64,000 nucleotides of DNA, taken from NCBI RefSeq assembly GCF_020880695.1, contig NZ_JAJIWO010000001.1:124001-188000 (forward strand), read 5' to 3'. This document shows positions 36,900-44,861 of this stretch, piece by piece. The stretch comes from Mucilaginibacter sp. UR6-11. GTDB lineage: Bacteria; Bacteroidota; Bacteroidia; Sphingobacteriales; Sphingobacteriaceae. Below the pieces are notes generated by a model. The model was not told the origin of the DNA and ran no database searches. It was given only the letters and a program-made list of their open reading frames with translations. Made by a program: the position numbers and the translations under genes. Within the stretch, counting starts at the first letter, position 1. Each line of letters opens with the position of its first letter.

Positions 36900-37307
36900 T
36901 TATTTAACCGATAAAATGTATTGTACCATTTTTTTGATATCAGCCGGTGGTACTGACGGGTGCGCAGACATTGGTACCTCGCCCCATACGCCGCTACCGC
37001 CTGCTATTACTTTTTGAGTAAGTTTTTCATAATTCTCTGCATTTGCAGGATATTTTTTTGCAACGTCTTTATAAGCAGGGCCTACAATTTTAACGTCAAC
37101 TTTATGGCAGCTTAAGCAATCATTTTTAGCAAGCAATTGTTTTCCCTGTTCAAGGGTAACAGCGCTAACTTTACCTGCCGCAGCGGTAGTTGTAGTCTTT
37201 TTAACAACTGTGGTTGTCCTGGTAGATTTTTTAACAACTGTTTGCGCAAAAGAATTTACGGCACACGTTGCTATAACAAAGGCAGTCAAGATAGTAATCT
37301 TCTTCAT
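36900..37307 (-). CDS. Periplasmic monohaem cytochrome c
   Basis: The 135-residue protein has a signal peptide (ending near FAQT) and a low-complexity lysine/threonine linker (residues 25-45). A class I cytochrome c domain follows, with haem site C64-C67-H68 in CLSCHK and a probable methionine ligand in VPMSAHPSV. It is the right size to shuttle electrons. It is encoded 237 bases upstream of the haem-containing dehydrogenase-like lipoprotein on the same strand and may be its electron acceptor; the hairpin between them argues for separate transcripts. Confidence 0.92.
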   Translation of the reverse strand: MKKITILTAFVIATCAVNSFAQTVVKKSTRTTTVVKKTTTTAAAGKVSAVTLEQGKQLLAKNDCLSCHKVDVKIVGPAYKDVAKKYPANAENYEKLTQKVIAGGSGVWGEVPMSAHPSVPPADIKKMVQYILSVK

Positions 37308-37649
37308 GGTGGTATTAGTATATTATTATTAATTGATTTACTTGTACGACTTATTATTGGGCAAGAGGTTTAAACAAGCGTAAATTACACATTGCTTTGG
37401 GTCTGTTGAATAATCAGTAGCGAAACAAAGTTAATTACTTTGCCTTCAAAATCAATAGCTGCAATATATTAAAATCAAACCTTTTTTAGTGGGCTTATTG
37501 TAAAAATAACACTTATTGTTAAAAACATATACAAAATGGTCATTTTTAGGCTTATAGGTACATTGGAGTTGTACAAACTTCATTTATTTCAAACAGACAG
37601 GCGGCCCGGTTTGTAGTATCATTGTTACCAAAAACGGCAAAAAAACAAA
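37308..37649. other. Gene-free stretch
   Basis: I see no credible reading frame here. It is AT-rich and contains the upstream region of the cytochrome c gene. A clear promoter consensus was not found. The next features are two minus-strand terminator hairpins at 37650-37700. Confidence 0.6.
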
Positions 37650-37700
37650 AAGGGACAGCTAATGCCATCCCTTATTATAAACAGAACCCCACAGGGGTTC
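37650..37700 (-). terminator. Two tandem terminator hairpins after the 31-codon gene
   Basis: GAACCCC-tgt-GGGGTTC (37684-37700) begins 6 bases after the small gene's stop. A second stem built from AAGGGA and TCCCTT with an inner GC pair (37650-37673) is followed on the minus strand by a run of T. Two efficient-looking terminators behind a 96-base gene indicate a discrete short transcript. Confidence 0.7.
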
Positions 37701-37706
37701 AATTAT

Positions 37707-37802
37707 TTAGTTTGCTCTTCTTGATTCAGCTTTTTTTGCCTGATACGCTAAAGGAACGATAATGGCAGCTAATAATGCAACAACTTCTAATACTACTAAC
37801 AT
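37707..37802 (-). CDS. 31-residue membrane peptide
   Basis: The minus strand encodes MLVVLEVVALLAAIIVPLAY followed by QAKKAESRRAN and a stop. That is one perfect membrane helix with a basic tail, the classic form of small bacterial membrane proteins. There is no homology I can name. Support comes from the composition, the clean ATG-to-stop frame, and two terminator hairpins directly downstream. It stands alone between a cytochrome c gene and a 650-base gene-free stretch. It could be a regulatory peptide of a membrane complex or a type I toxin-like peptide; neither can be decided here. Confidence 0.55.
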   Translation of the reverse strand: MLVVLEVVALLAAIIVPLAYQAKKAESRRAN

Positions 37803-38452
37803 GGTGTTTGGGTTTTAATGTTTATTTAAATGATTAATATCTCTTTTAGAATGTAATTGTTTCTTTCTGATCACCCGATAATTAACGACTTATAAGAAAG
37901 AACAAATTGCGTTCTCCATACTGCACCCGTCACAAAATATGCCATAAAATTTCCGGGGTATCAGCCGGCTAAAAAGCTGATTTCTGAAATCATCCGATTA
38001 AAAAAAACAGAATTAAATGTCAGATTTTATCCAAATAATATTTGCCTTTTAAAATCTTCCTTAAAAAAAACTACGTTGCTGAAAAACAAAAAAAATATTT
38101 TTTGGAGAAAAAACCGAAACAGCCCGAAAAAACACTGACAAATGAAAAAAATAGGATTTTAAAGACCCTGTAACCGTTAAAAAAGGATAAAAAACCCTTC
38201 AGTGACTAAAAAAAGCCGGGCAAAATCCTAATTTGGCGACAAAAATTAGTTTCCGGGCTTCTATTCTATCCACCTTAAGAAAGTAAAAAAAATTAAACGA
38301 CATTTTGTCACAAAAATGACACGACTGCCAAATACTGACAAAATATCCGGAAAAAGCACTGTCAAAGGCCTGAAAAAGCTAAGCAAAGGCCGTTTACAGC
38401 CAAAAATCCCGAAAAACAGCCTATGCCAAAATTATATTATGATTATTATACG
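37803..38452. other. 650-base gene-free region with phased A-tracts
   Basis: There is no supportable gene on either strand; the open minus-strand stretches are phenylalanine-rich artefacts of A runs. Between 38060 and 38215 there are about nine A-tracts of 5-8 bases whose centres fall mostly 19-20 bases apart, with some about 10 apart, as in intrinsically curved DNA. A CTAATTT/AAATTAG hairpin lies near 38230-38255, and TGTCA-N6-TGACA lies at 38306-38321. The region lies upstream of the 31-codon gene and downstream of the YitT gene, so it may hold an unrecognised RNA or protein-binding site. Confidence 0.5.
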
Positions 38453-39334
38453 TTAATGGTCTAACGGTTGCCGTTTTATTAATCCGCCCCTTACTTCTGA
38501 TACGGAATTGGTAACAATGAAAGCCGTCGGGTCTATCTGTTGTACGCGGGCTACCAGTCTTTGTACCTCAAGCCGGGTTATTACGGTTACGATAATATCA
38601 ACCTGTTTATCGACAATTTCTGTTTTACCAAATCCGCGTTCGCCCTTGTAAATGGTGACTCCCCGATGCAGGTGCCGCATAATTACGTTCTTTATCAGTT
38701 CGCTCTTGGGCGATACAATAGTTACCGAAGTAAATTCATCAAACCCCTGAACTATGTAATTGATGGTTTGCGTAGCGGCCAGGTAAGTGAGAATTGAATA
38801 CAATGCCGACTCGATACCTAAAAAAAATGCGGCAACACCAAATATAAATATATTGATAACCAGGATGATCTGCCCTATTGATAAGACCGACCTTGGGTTG
38901 ATGTAGACTGCCAGCAATTCGGTGCCATCAATAACGCTGCCGCCGCGCATGGCTAACCCGATACCCGTACCCAGGAAAAATCCGCCAAAAACAGCGGTGA
39001 GCAATTTATCATTAGTAACCAGCGGGAAGCTGACAAAATACAATATCAGCGACAGCAACGTAATGGCAACCAATGTTTTGATAGCAAAAAGCTTATCAAT
39101 ACGCTTATACCCCAACCATATAAATGGTATATTAATAACCAAAATAAGGATAGATATTGGCCAACCGGTTATAGAACTTATTAAAAGCGATATACCGGTT
39201 ACACCGCCATCTATAAATTCATTGGGAATTAAAAATCCTTTCAGGCCAAATGCAGCGCTGGCTATGCCAACGGCAATCATGATTATGCGGCTAATTTCTA
39301 TACGGCGATACGCCTGTTTCCTGGTCAGCGTCAT
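38453..39334 (-). CDS. YitT family membrane protein (DUF161/DUF2179)
   Basis: The 293-residue protein has five or six membrane helices in its first 200 residues. The family motif is GFLIPNEFIDGGVTGISLLIS with later GTGIGLAMRGGSVIDGTELLA. A soluble C-terminal DUF2179 domain (about residues 215-285) includes VTIYKGERGFGKTE. YitT-type proteins are common and of unknown transport or sensing function. It is monocistronic on the minus strand and divergent from the sigma-like gene at 39614. Confidence 0.92.
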   Translation of the reverse strand: MTLTRKQAYRRIEISRIIMIAVGIASAAFGLKGFLIPNEFIDGGVTGISLLISSITGWPISILILVINIPFIWLGYKRIDKLFAIKTLVAITLLSLILYFVSFPLVTNDKLLTAVFGGFFLGTGIGLAMRGGSVIDGTELLAVYINPRSVLSIGQIILVINIFIFGVAAFFLGIESALYSILTYLAATQTINYIVQGFDEFTSVTIVSPKSELIKNVIMRHLHRGVTIYKGERGFGKTEIVDKQVDIIVTVITRLEVQRLVARVQQIDPTAFIVTNSVSEVRGGLIKRQPLDH

Positions 39335-39613
39335 ATGGGTTTAGTATTTGTTTTTTTCTTAACGGATGTTTTCGAGATAAAATACATCTTTTTATTTGAA
39401 AACGCTATATCCAGTTTATCTGATCACCACTGTTGATTATTGGTGTCTATTAATCAACAATAGTGATTTAGCAAAAGTTAACTATAGCATGTTAATGATT
39501 GCTCGCTTCGGCCAAATAATTTACAATTACAATAAGTGCCAAAGTTTGTATATTTTTAGAAACTGTCTAACTATTATAACTTTTGGGAAGGATTTCTGGT
39601 ATAGGAAATAATT

Positions 39614-40087
39614 ATGGTAAAACAGGATCGGGCATTATTACAAACTAAACCCTTAAGCGTCTATACTTTATATGATGCTTATGCAGGCATGTTACTAGGT
39701 TACATTTTTGAAGTTGTTAAAGATAAAAAACTGGCCGAAGAATACCTGGTAAGAACTTTTAGCAATGTCGCAAAGCAATTCAACAAGATAAATTGGGATG
39801 AAACCAATAACTGGTGCCTTTTGCAACGATTTGCAAAAAGCGAATTAAGCACATTTAACGACACATCAAAAAACCCGCTGGCAGCGGTTATTAAAAAGCC
39901 AAAAGCTGAGCCTCCTAATAAATACCTCGATCAAATGACCGATGAGCAGCGGTTTATTTTTTGCAATATTTATTATAGCAGCAAAACCACGGCACAACTT
40001 GCTAAAGAGATAGGCAAATCTGAAGGTCTGATAAAGCAATTATTAAAAGAAGCTTTTGCCGTTATAAGAAAATCAAATGGAAATTAA
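39614..40087 (+). CDS. Divergent ECF-type RNA polymerase sigma factor
   Basis: The 157-residue protein is short for an ECF sigma factor, but its layout fits. A region-2-like helix (ALLQTKPLSVYTLYDAYAGMLLGYIFEVV, residues 7-35, and LAEEYLVRTFSNV) is followed by a region-4 helix-turn-helix near residues 110-150 (DQMTDEQRFIFCNIYYSSKTTAQLAKEIGKSEGLIKQLLKEA). Region 2 is weakly conserved, so promoter melting ability is uncertain. It overlaps the next gene by 11 bases, and that product is a single-span anti-sigma-like protein, which supports the assignment. The target genes are unknown. Confidence 0.75.
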   Translation: MVKQDRALLQTKPLSVYTLYDAYAGMLLGYIFEVVKDKKLAEEYLVRTFSNVAKQFNKINWDETNNWCLLQRFAKSELSTFNDTSKNPLAAVIKKPKAEPPNKYLDQMTDEQRFIFCNIYYSSKTTAQLAKEIGKSEGLIKQLLKEAFAVIRKSNGN

Positions 40088-40568
40088 AAAATACATAGAA
40101 AGTGGGGTCCTGGAGTCCTATGTATTAGGTTCGGCGTCTGAAGCGGAAACGCGCGAGTTGCTTCAACTAAAAAAGCAATTCCCCGAGATACAGGACGCCT
40201 TATTTGAATTAGAAACAGATCTGGAACGCATTGCCCGGGATATGGCCATTGTACCGCCGCCTGGCTTGCTTACCAAAATTGAAGATAATATTAAAGCACT
40301 GGCTAACAGACCCGATACCCTGCCTCAGACAAAAGAGCATACAGGCGGTGGTAAACAGGCTGACAAAGACAACCACTTTATTGAAGTTGAGTCGGCGTCA
40401 AGCCACATGCGGATACACAAAGCCTGGCGATGGGTATTTGCAGCGGTATTTGTATTGAGTAAAATATTTTTGATAGCATCCATTTATTACTATCTGGAGA
40501 ACCGACACGCGCAAGCACAAATTGAACAGTTAAAAACAGAACTAAACAGATACCATACGCCACATTAA
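40077..40568 (+). CDS. Single-span anti-sigma-factor-like protein
   Basis: The 163-residue protein has an N-terminal segment (IKKYIESGVLESYVLGSASEAETRELLQLKKQFPEIQDAL) like the cytosolic part of many Bacteroidota anti-sigma proteins. A linker, a membrane helix (about residues 120-140, WVFAAVFVLSKIFLIASIYYY) and a short periplasmic coiled coil follow. No zinc HxxxCxxC motif is seen, so it is not of the classic ZAS type. It is translationally coupled to the sigma-like gene before it. The call rests on architecture and context. Confidence 0.72.
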   Translation: MEIKKYIESGVLESYVLGSASEAETRELLQLKKQFPEIQDALFELETDLERIARDMAIVPPPGLLTKIEDNIKALANRPDTLPQTKEHTGGGKQADKDNHFIEVESASSHMRIHKAWRWVFAAVFVLSKIFLIASIYYYLENRHAQAQIEQLKTELNRYHTPH

Positions 40569-40595
40569 TTAACCCAGGCCTGCACAATTAAAATA

Positions 40596-42200
40596 ATGAA
40601 GAATAGTAAGCTAAAAAATATTCTTTATGCCGCCCTCCTCATTTATACTGCAATAAGCGTTGCAGTAGTTGTCGTTTCATTAAAAAATGCCAACTGGGAT
40701 CCGGCTTTGACACTCAAAATGACGGATAACGCTTATAAAAACATTCCGTTTAATCATTATGAGCACCCCGCGCCCGCTAATTTGGATAAAGATGAAACTG
40801 AATTTGTAACCTGGTGGTCGCCCGGACAATTTGCATTGCCCTTATTAATTGAAAAATGCTTTAACCTAAAGCTGATAATAGCATTAAAAATACTGACCTT
40901 GCTTTGCCTGTTTGTATCGGGCTTTGGCATTTATAAACTATACCGCGAGCTTATTGGGGATAAAACAGGCCGGACTGAATCCGGAACGCCTGCTATGGTG
41001 TTAGCGTTATTACTGTTCACTATTATCCAGCCATTCTTTTTTTTAAATCTATTTGTTTATGATGGCGGCGGTATCCTGATGCTGGCTTATTGCCCATGGT
41101 TTATTTATTGGGTAATAAAATCCAACCCTATTAATATTCCCAATTTACTGTTATTGCTGCTCCTGGCTTTTATCGGCTTCTTTCTAAAAACAGCGTTTAC
41201 CAGTATTTTCGCCGGGGCCCTGTTCTATTTATTTCTTATAAACTGCCTGCCTCCTAAAACAACCTTCAGAAATTTTAATTTAAAAAAAATAATTCTGGGT
41301 GGTATCTACCTGGGCCTGGTTTTTATGATTTATGTGGTGGCTACAAAAGTTTTGTTCCTGGATCATAACACCAATATCAGCAATTCTTCACCGGGCATAA
41401 GGATGCAGCCAAGAATTATCGTTTTTCCGGTTATTGCCCCTGTACTCGGCCTATTTGTGTTGGGGACGTTCAACAAAACGCTCTATTGGCTGATCAGCTT
41501 TATTTTCGTCGTCCCGCTTTATTATTTTATGCTTAAAAGCCCTAAAATTAATCATACTTATAAATGTGCGTTAATTGGCTTCACCGGTATTTGCATTGCT
41601 TTTTATTCAATGTTATATTTTATTAATGTTGATGTTTCTTATGAACTGAGGCATTACGTCATTATAACGATTTTAATTACACCAGCTTTCTTTCTGACCT
41701 TTTGGCGCCGGACAATGTACCGGTATATCCTGTTAAGCGTTATGGGATTATACGCTGCTTTTAATTTATTCGGCTACGCAAAAACTATTATTGGCAGCCG
41801 TAAAGACAAAAGTGCGTTTGGCTATTACAGCGGACTAGCGCTGGCCTACCCTGCCGATCTGATCAACAAGATACACAGCCTGGACAGCATGAATAACAAA
41901 GGCAGGGATATTTTCTATCTTACCAATTCGAACCCGGAGGTGGCCCTCGAAATAAAGCATAACAGGGTATTACTTGAGGACAACTATCTTAACTTCCACT
42001 TTAATAATAAGGGCCGGTTTAACAAAACACTTTATTATGGCCAAAATTCCGGCGAAATTTATGTGATCTACCCCATCGCCCATTTTAAAACAGACTCCAT
42101 AAAGTATCTCACTCGGTTTGAGAAATACAAAAAATTTGAAACTATCTATAAAACCAAAGGTTTCGTTATTTTAAAGGCGCTTTACACTCCAAGTCTGTAA
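40596..42200 (+). CDS. Multi-spanning membrane protein, GT-C glycosyltransferase-like
   Basis: The 534-residue protein has about ten or eleven membrane helices. After the first helix there is a periplasmic loop with acidic residues and an aromatic motif (DKDETEFVTWWSPGQFALP, residues 65-83). Position and composition resemble the catalytic loop of GT-C glycosyltransferases such as the ArnT/PMT type. The C-terminal about 120 residues are soluble. It lies 27 bases downstream of the anti-sigma-like gene on the same strand, so it may be in the same transcript. No named family was recognised; glycosyl transfer is an inference. Confidence 0.65.
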   Translation: MKNSKLKNILYAALLIYTAISVAVVVVSLKNANWDPALTLKMTDNAYKNIPFNHYEHPAPANLDKDETEFVTWWSPGQFALPLLIEKCFNLKLIIALKILTLLCLFVSGFGIYKLYRELIGDKTGRTESGTPAMVLALLLFTIIQPFFFLNLFVYDGGGILMLAYCPWFIYWVIKSNPINIPNLLLLLLLAFIGFFLKTAFTSIFAGALFYLFLINCLPPKTTFRNFNLKKIILGGIYLGLVFMIYVVATKVLFLDHNTNISNSSPGIRMQPRIIVFPVIAPVLGLFVLGTFNKTLYWLISFIFVVPLYYFMLKSPKINHTYKCALIGFTGICIAFYSMLYFINVDVSYELRHYVIITILITPAFFLTFWRRTMYRYILLSVMGLYAAFNLFGYAKTIIGSRKDKSAFGYYSGLALAYPADLINKIHSLDSMNNKGRDIFYLTNSNPEVALEIKHNRVLLEDNYLNFHFNNKGRFNKTLYYGQNSGEIYVIYPIAHFKTDSIKYLTRFEKYKKFETIYKTKGFVILKALYTPSL

Positions 42201-42301
42201 AACAAAGTAATTGATATAGGAACAAATCATTATTGATTATCTGCTTTTTTAGCTAACTTACTTAGTGAAACCCGTATTATAATACCACGTAAACTCAAAC
42301 C

Positions 42302-43843
42302 ATGTCAACAGTAGCACTTAACAGCAGGGCTGGTAAATGGATAATGGTTTCGGCTATTTTGGCATCGGCCATGGCATTTATTGACGCTACTGCGCTCAAT
42401 GTTGTTTTACCATCATTACAACAAAGCCTGAAAGCTACCGGCGCCGATCTGTTTTGGATATTAAACGCTTACTTGTTAATGCTGGCATCGCTTATTTTGA
42501 TAGGCGGCGCAATGGGCGATAAACTGGGGCGGAGGAAAGTGTTTATGGCCGGCATATTTATTTTTATTACCGGATCTGCGGCTTGCGGGCTATCAGGCAG
42601 CGTTTTGCTGCTAGTAAGCTGCAGGGTTATACAGGGAATTGGCGGCGCGTTAATGATCCCCGGAAGCTTATCACTTATTTCATCGTCTATCAATGACAAA
42701 GAACGCGGTAAAGCTATCGGCACTTGGTCGGCTTTTACAACGGTGGTAACCATGGGCGGGCCGGTGCTGGGCGGCGCCCTGGCCGATGCCGGATTATGGC
42801 GGTACATATTTTTCATCAATGTTCCGTTTGGGATAGCCGCCCTGCTTATGCTTGCGTTTAAAGTAACTGAAATAAAAGACGAGGATAATAAAGCCGGGCT
42901 TGATTTCCCGGGGGCAATTACCATTGCACTCGGGCTGGCATTAATAACGTTCGGATTTCTGCGGATACCGGCGGTCGGACTGTATAACATTCAGGCTGTC
43001 GGGTCACTGGCAGCCGGTATTGTTTTCCTGCTTGTATTTATCCGGCTTGAAATGAAAAGTAACAATCCAATGATGCCGCTTAAACTGTTTACAAATGCTA
43101 CGTTTAGCGGCGCAAATTTGCTTACTTTTTTCCTTTATGCCGGGTTAGGCGCAGGCATGTTGTTTTTATCACTCAACCTTGTCCAGATACAGGGCTATAG
43201 TCAATTACAGTCGGGCCTCACGTTTTTACCATTTACTGTTTTAATGATAACGATAGCCCGTTTTGCAGGCAGCCTGGCAGACAAACATGGGCCGCGCCTG
43301 TTTTTAATCGTCGGCCCGGCTACGGCCGGGTTGGGTTTACTCCTACTGTCATTTGTTAAACAAACCACCGGGCCGGCCGAATATTGGACCACTTTCTTCC
43401 CGGGTGTGCTGGTGTTGGGTTTGGGGATGTCTTTTACGGTGGCCCCGCTTACCGCAGCCGTAATGGCGTCAGTAAGTGATCATTTTTCGGGCACCGCATC
43501 GGGCGTTAATAATGCGATGACCCGCATTTCGGGCGTTTTTGCTAACGCGATATTTGGAGCACTGGCAGTATTATTTTTTTCGGGAGCGTTACAAAAGCAA
43601 ATACAGACAATGCCGTTAAGCACTGTTCAACGGCAGCAGATCATGCAACAGGCAATTAACCTGGGCAACGCCAAAGTACCCGCAATTATTACAAACGCCC
43701 ATAAGCAAACTGTTGAAAATGCCTATCATGCCGGGTTTATAGCTGCTTACGCTAATATTATGCGCATATCAGCGGCACTTGGCTTTTTGGGCGCGTTAAT
43801 GGCTTTAATTTTTATTAAAAACAAAGAAACCGGGCCGGCTTAG
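42302..43843 (+). CDS. MFS multidrug exporter, DHA2 (14-helix) family
   Basis: The 513-residue transporter has 14 predicted helices. Motif D1 is in the first helix (AFIDATALNVVLPSLQQSL), motif A in the 2-3 loop (GGAMGDKLGRRKVF) and the antiporter motif C in helix 5 (GPVLGGALAD). These identify the EmrB/QacA-like drug:proton antiporters. No membrane-fusion (EmrA) partner is adjacent, so it probably works alone in the inner membrane. It is separated by 101 bases from the preceding membrane protein and convergent with the ricin-fold gene. Confidence 0.93.
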   Translation: MSTVALNSRAGKWIMVSAILASAMAFIDATALNVVLPSLQQSLKATGADLFWILNAYLLMLASLILIGGAMGDKLGRRKVFMAGIFIFITGSAACGLSGSVLLLVSCRVIQGIGGALMIPGSLSLISSSINDKERGKAIGTWSAFTTVVTMGGPVLGGALADAGLWRYIFFINVPFGIAALLMLAFKVTEIKDEDNKAGLDFPGAITIALGLALITFGFLRIPAVGLYNIQAVGSLAAGIVFLLVFIRLEMKSNNPMMPLKLFTNATFSGANLLTFFLYAGLGAGMLFLSLNLVQIQGYSQLQSGLTFLPFTVLMITIARFAGSLADKHGPRLFLIVGPATAGLGLLLLSFVKQTTGPAEYWTTFFPGVLVLGLGMSFTVAPLTAAVMASVSDHFSGTASGVNNAMTRISGVFANAIFGALAVLFFSGALQKQIQTMPLSTVQRQQIMQQAINLGNAKVPAIITNAHKQTVENAYHAGFIAAYANIMRISAALGFLGALMALIFIKNKETGPA

Positions 43844-43867
43844 AATATAATCACCACTCAGTGACTT

Positions 43868-44368
43868 TTACATGGTAGGCGCCTGCTCATAAATAGTCCA
43901 CAGTTGGTCTGGCGTGTTTTTCTTTGCCGCTAATATTATGGCAGAGTTTAGTGCTCCTTGGCTATCGGCAGGCGTAACATACAGCTCTGTTCCTTTTAAT
44001 TTAATAAGATAAGTGGCTTTCTTAACCAATATAAATTCATATTGCTGCCGGGTATCGCCGGGCACCAGGGGCTGTTCATCAAACGGCACATCGGCTCCTG
44101 CCGGCTTTACCGGCTGAAAAGTTTTATGCGTAAGTAAATTTTGCAGCTGGTAAGTATTTGCATCGGTCTTTTTAAAGTTCCAGGTCATGCATTTCCAGTT
44201 TTCGGGGTAATAGGCTACCAATGGAGTACCATTTTTTGAGCCGGCATCCTTCACCCGCAAAAGCATGCCGGTTTGCACATTTTTAATTGCATAGTTGCCC
44301 CTGATATCCTGCGCAGCAACAAAGACAGTGAAGCTTACAAAAGCAATAAACAACAGTATCTTTTTCAT
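43868..44368 (-). CDS. Secreted ricin-type beta-trefoil domain protein
   Basis: The 166-residue protein has a signal peptide (ending VFVAAQ) and one beta-trefoil domain with ricin-like features: GNYAIKNVQTGMLLRVKD, WNFKKTDANTYQLQN and a final PDQLWTIYE resembling the QxW motif. Such domains usually bind carbohydrates. It is the last of three closely spaced genes behind a TsdA-like cytochrome and a DsrE-family protein (gap 14 bases). A role in that operon is not obvious. Lectin activity is an inference from the fold. Confidence 0.75.
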   Translation of the reverse strand: MKKILLFIAFVSFTVFVAAQDIRGNYAIKNVQTGMLLRVKDAGSKNGTPLVAYYPENWKCMTWNFKKTDANTYQLQNLLTHKTFQPVKPAGADVPFDEQPLVPGDTRQQYEFILVKKATYLIKLKGTELYVTPADSQGALNSAIILAAKKNTPDQLWTIYEQAPTM

Positions 44369-44382
44369 GACTAATTTATTTG

Positions 44383-44838
44383 TTACGGGTGTACAATTGT
44401 CCAGCCTTCGCCGCCGCGAAGTATAATTTCGCCATTACCACTGGGTACATAACCTATAAAATCAAACAAGGTAGCCTTGTCTATATTTCTTTCGCGAACA
44501 GTATTTTCACACTGAGCTAATATTACACCTTTTTTTTGCAGCGCCAACAGCGTTTCCTGGTAAGGGCTTTCTTTTTTAAACATGTCTACTCCGTCAGCGA
44601 AGGCAACCAGTTCAATGGTAACTTTACCTTTAAGGCGCGGGTCCTCTACTGCGTTGTTAATATTGCGCAGTGTCATTTTTATCTTTTTAGGATCAGCCTC
44701 ATCAACAAAATATAAAGCTTTATAATTCGCCTTTGTCGCAACAGCGCCCTTAAAATCAGCATTGCCGGTTTGCGCCATTGCCGGTTTTAATGATACAATT
44801 AACACCAGGACGGTAAAGTATTTAATCAGATTTTTCAT
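44383..44838 (-). CDS. Periplasmic DsrE family protein
   Basis: The 151-residue protein has a signal peptide (to about residue 22, PAMAQT) and a DsrE/YchN-like fold. It has ALYFVDEADPKKIKMTLRNINNAVED, VTIELVAFADGVDMF and a conserved cysteine C110 in GVILAQCENTVRERNI. Cytosolic relatives carry or transfer sulfur on such a cysteine; the exported form may do so in the periplasm. It starts 24 bases after the TsdA-like cytochrome gene, which is consistent with a shared role in inorganic sulfur compounds. Confidence 0.85.
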   Translation of the reverse strand: MKNLIKYFTVLVLIVSLKPAMAQTGNADFKGAVATKANYKALYFVDEADPKKIKMTLRNINNAVEDPRLKGKVTIELVAFADGVDMFKKESPYQETLLALQKKGVILAQCENTVRERNIDKATLFDFIGYVPSGNGEIILRGGEGWTIVHP

Positions 44839-44861
44839 AATGGTAGTTTATAATGGTAAAG

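Noticed and set aside
37803..38452. Protein gene on the minus strand
   Set aside because: The open stretches are phenylalanine/leucine-rich because of A-tracts, broken by stops, and show no domain.
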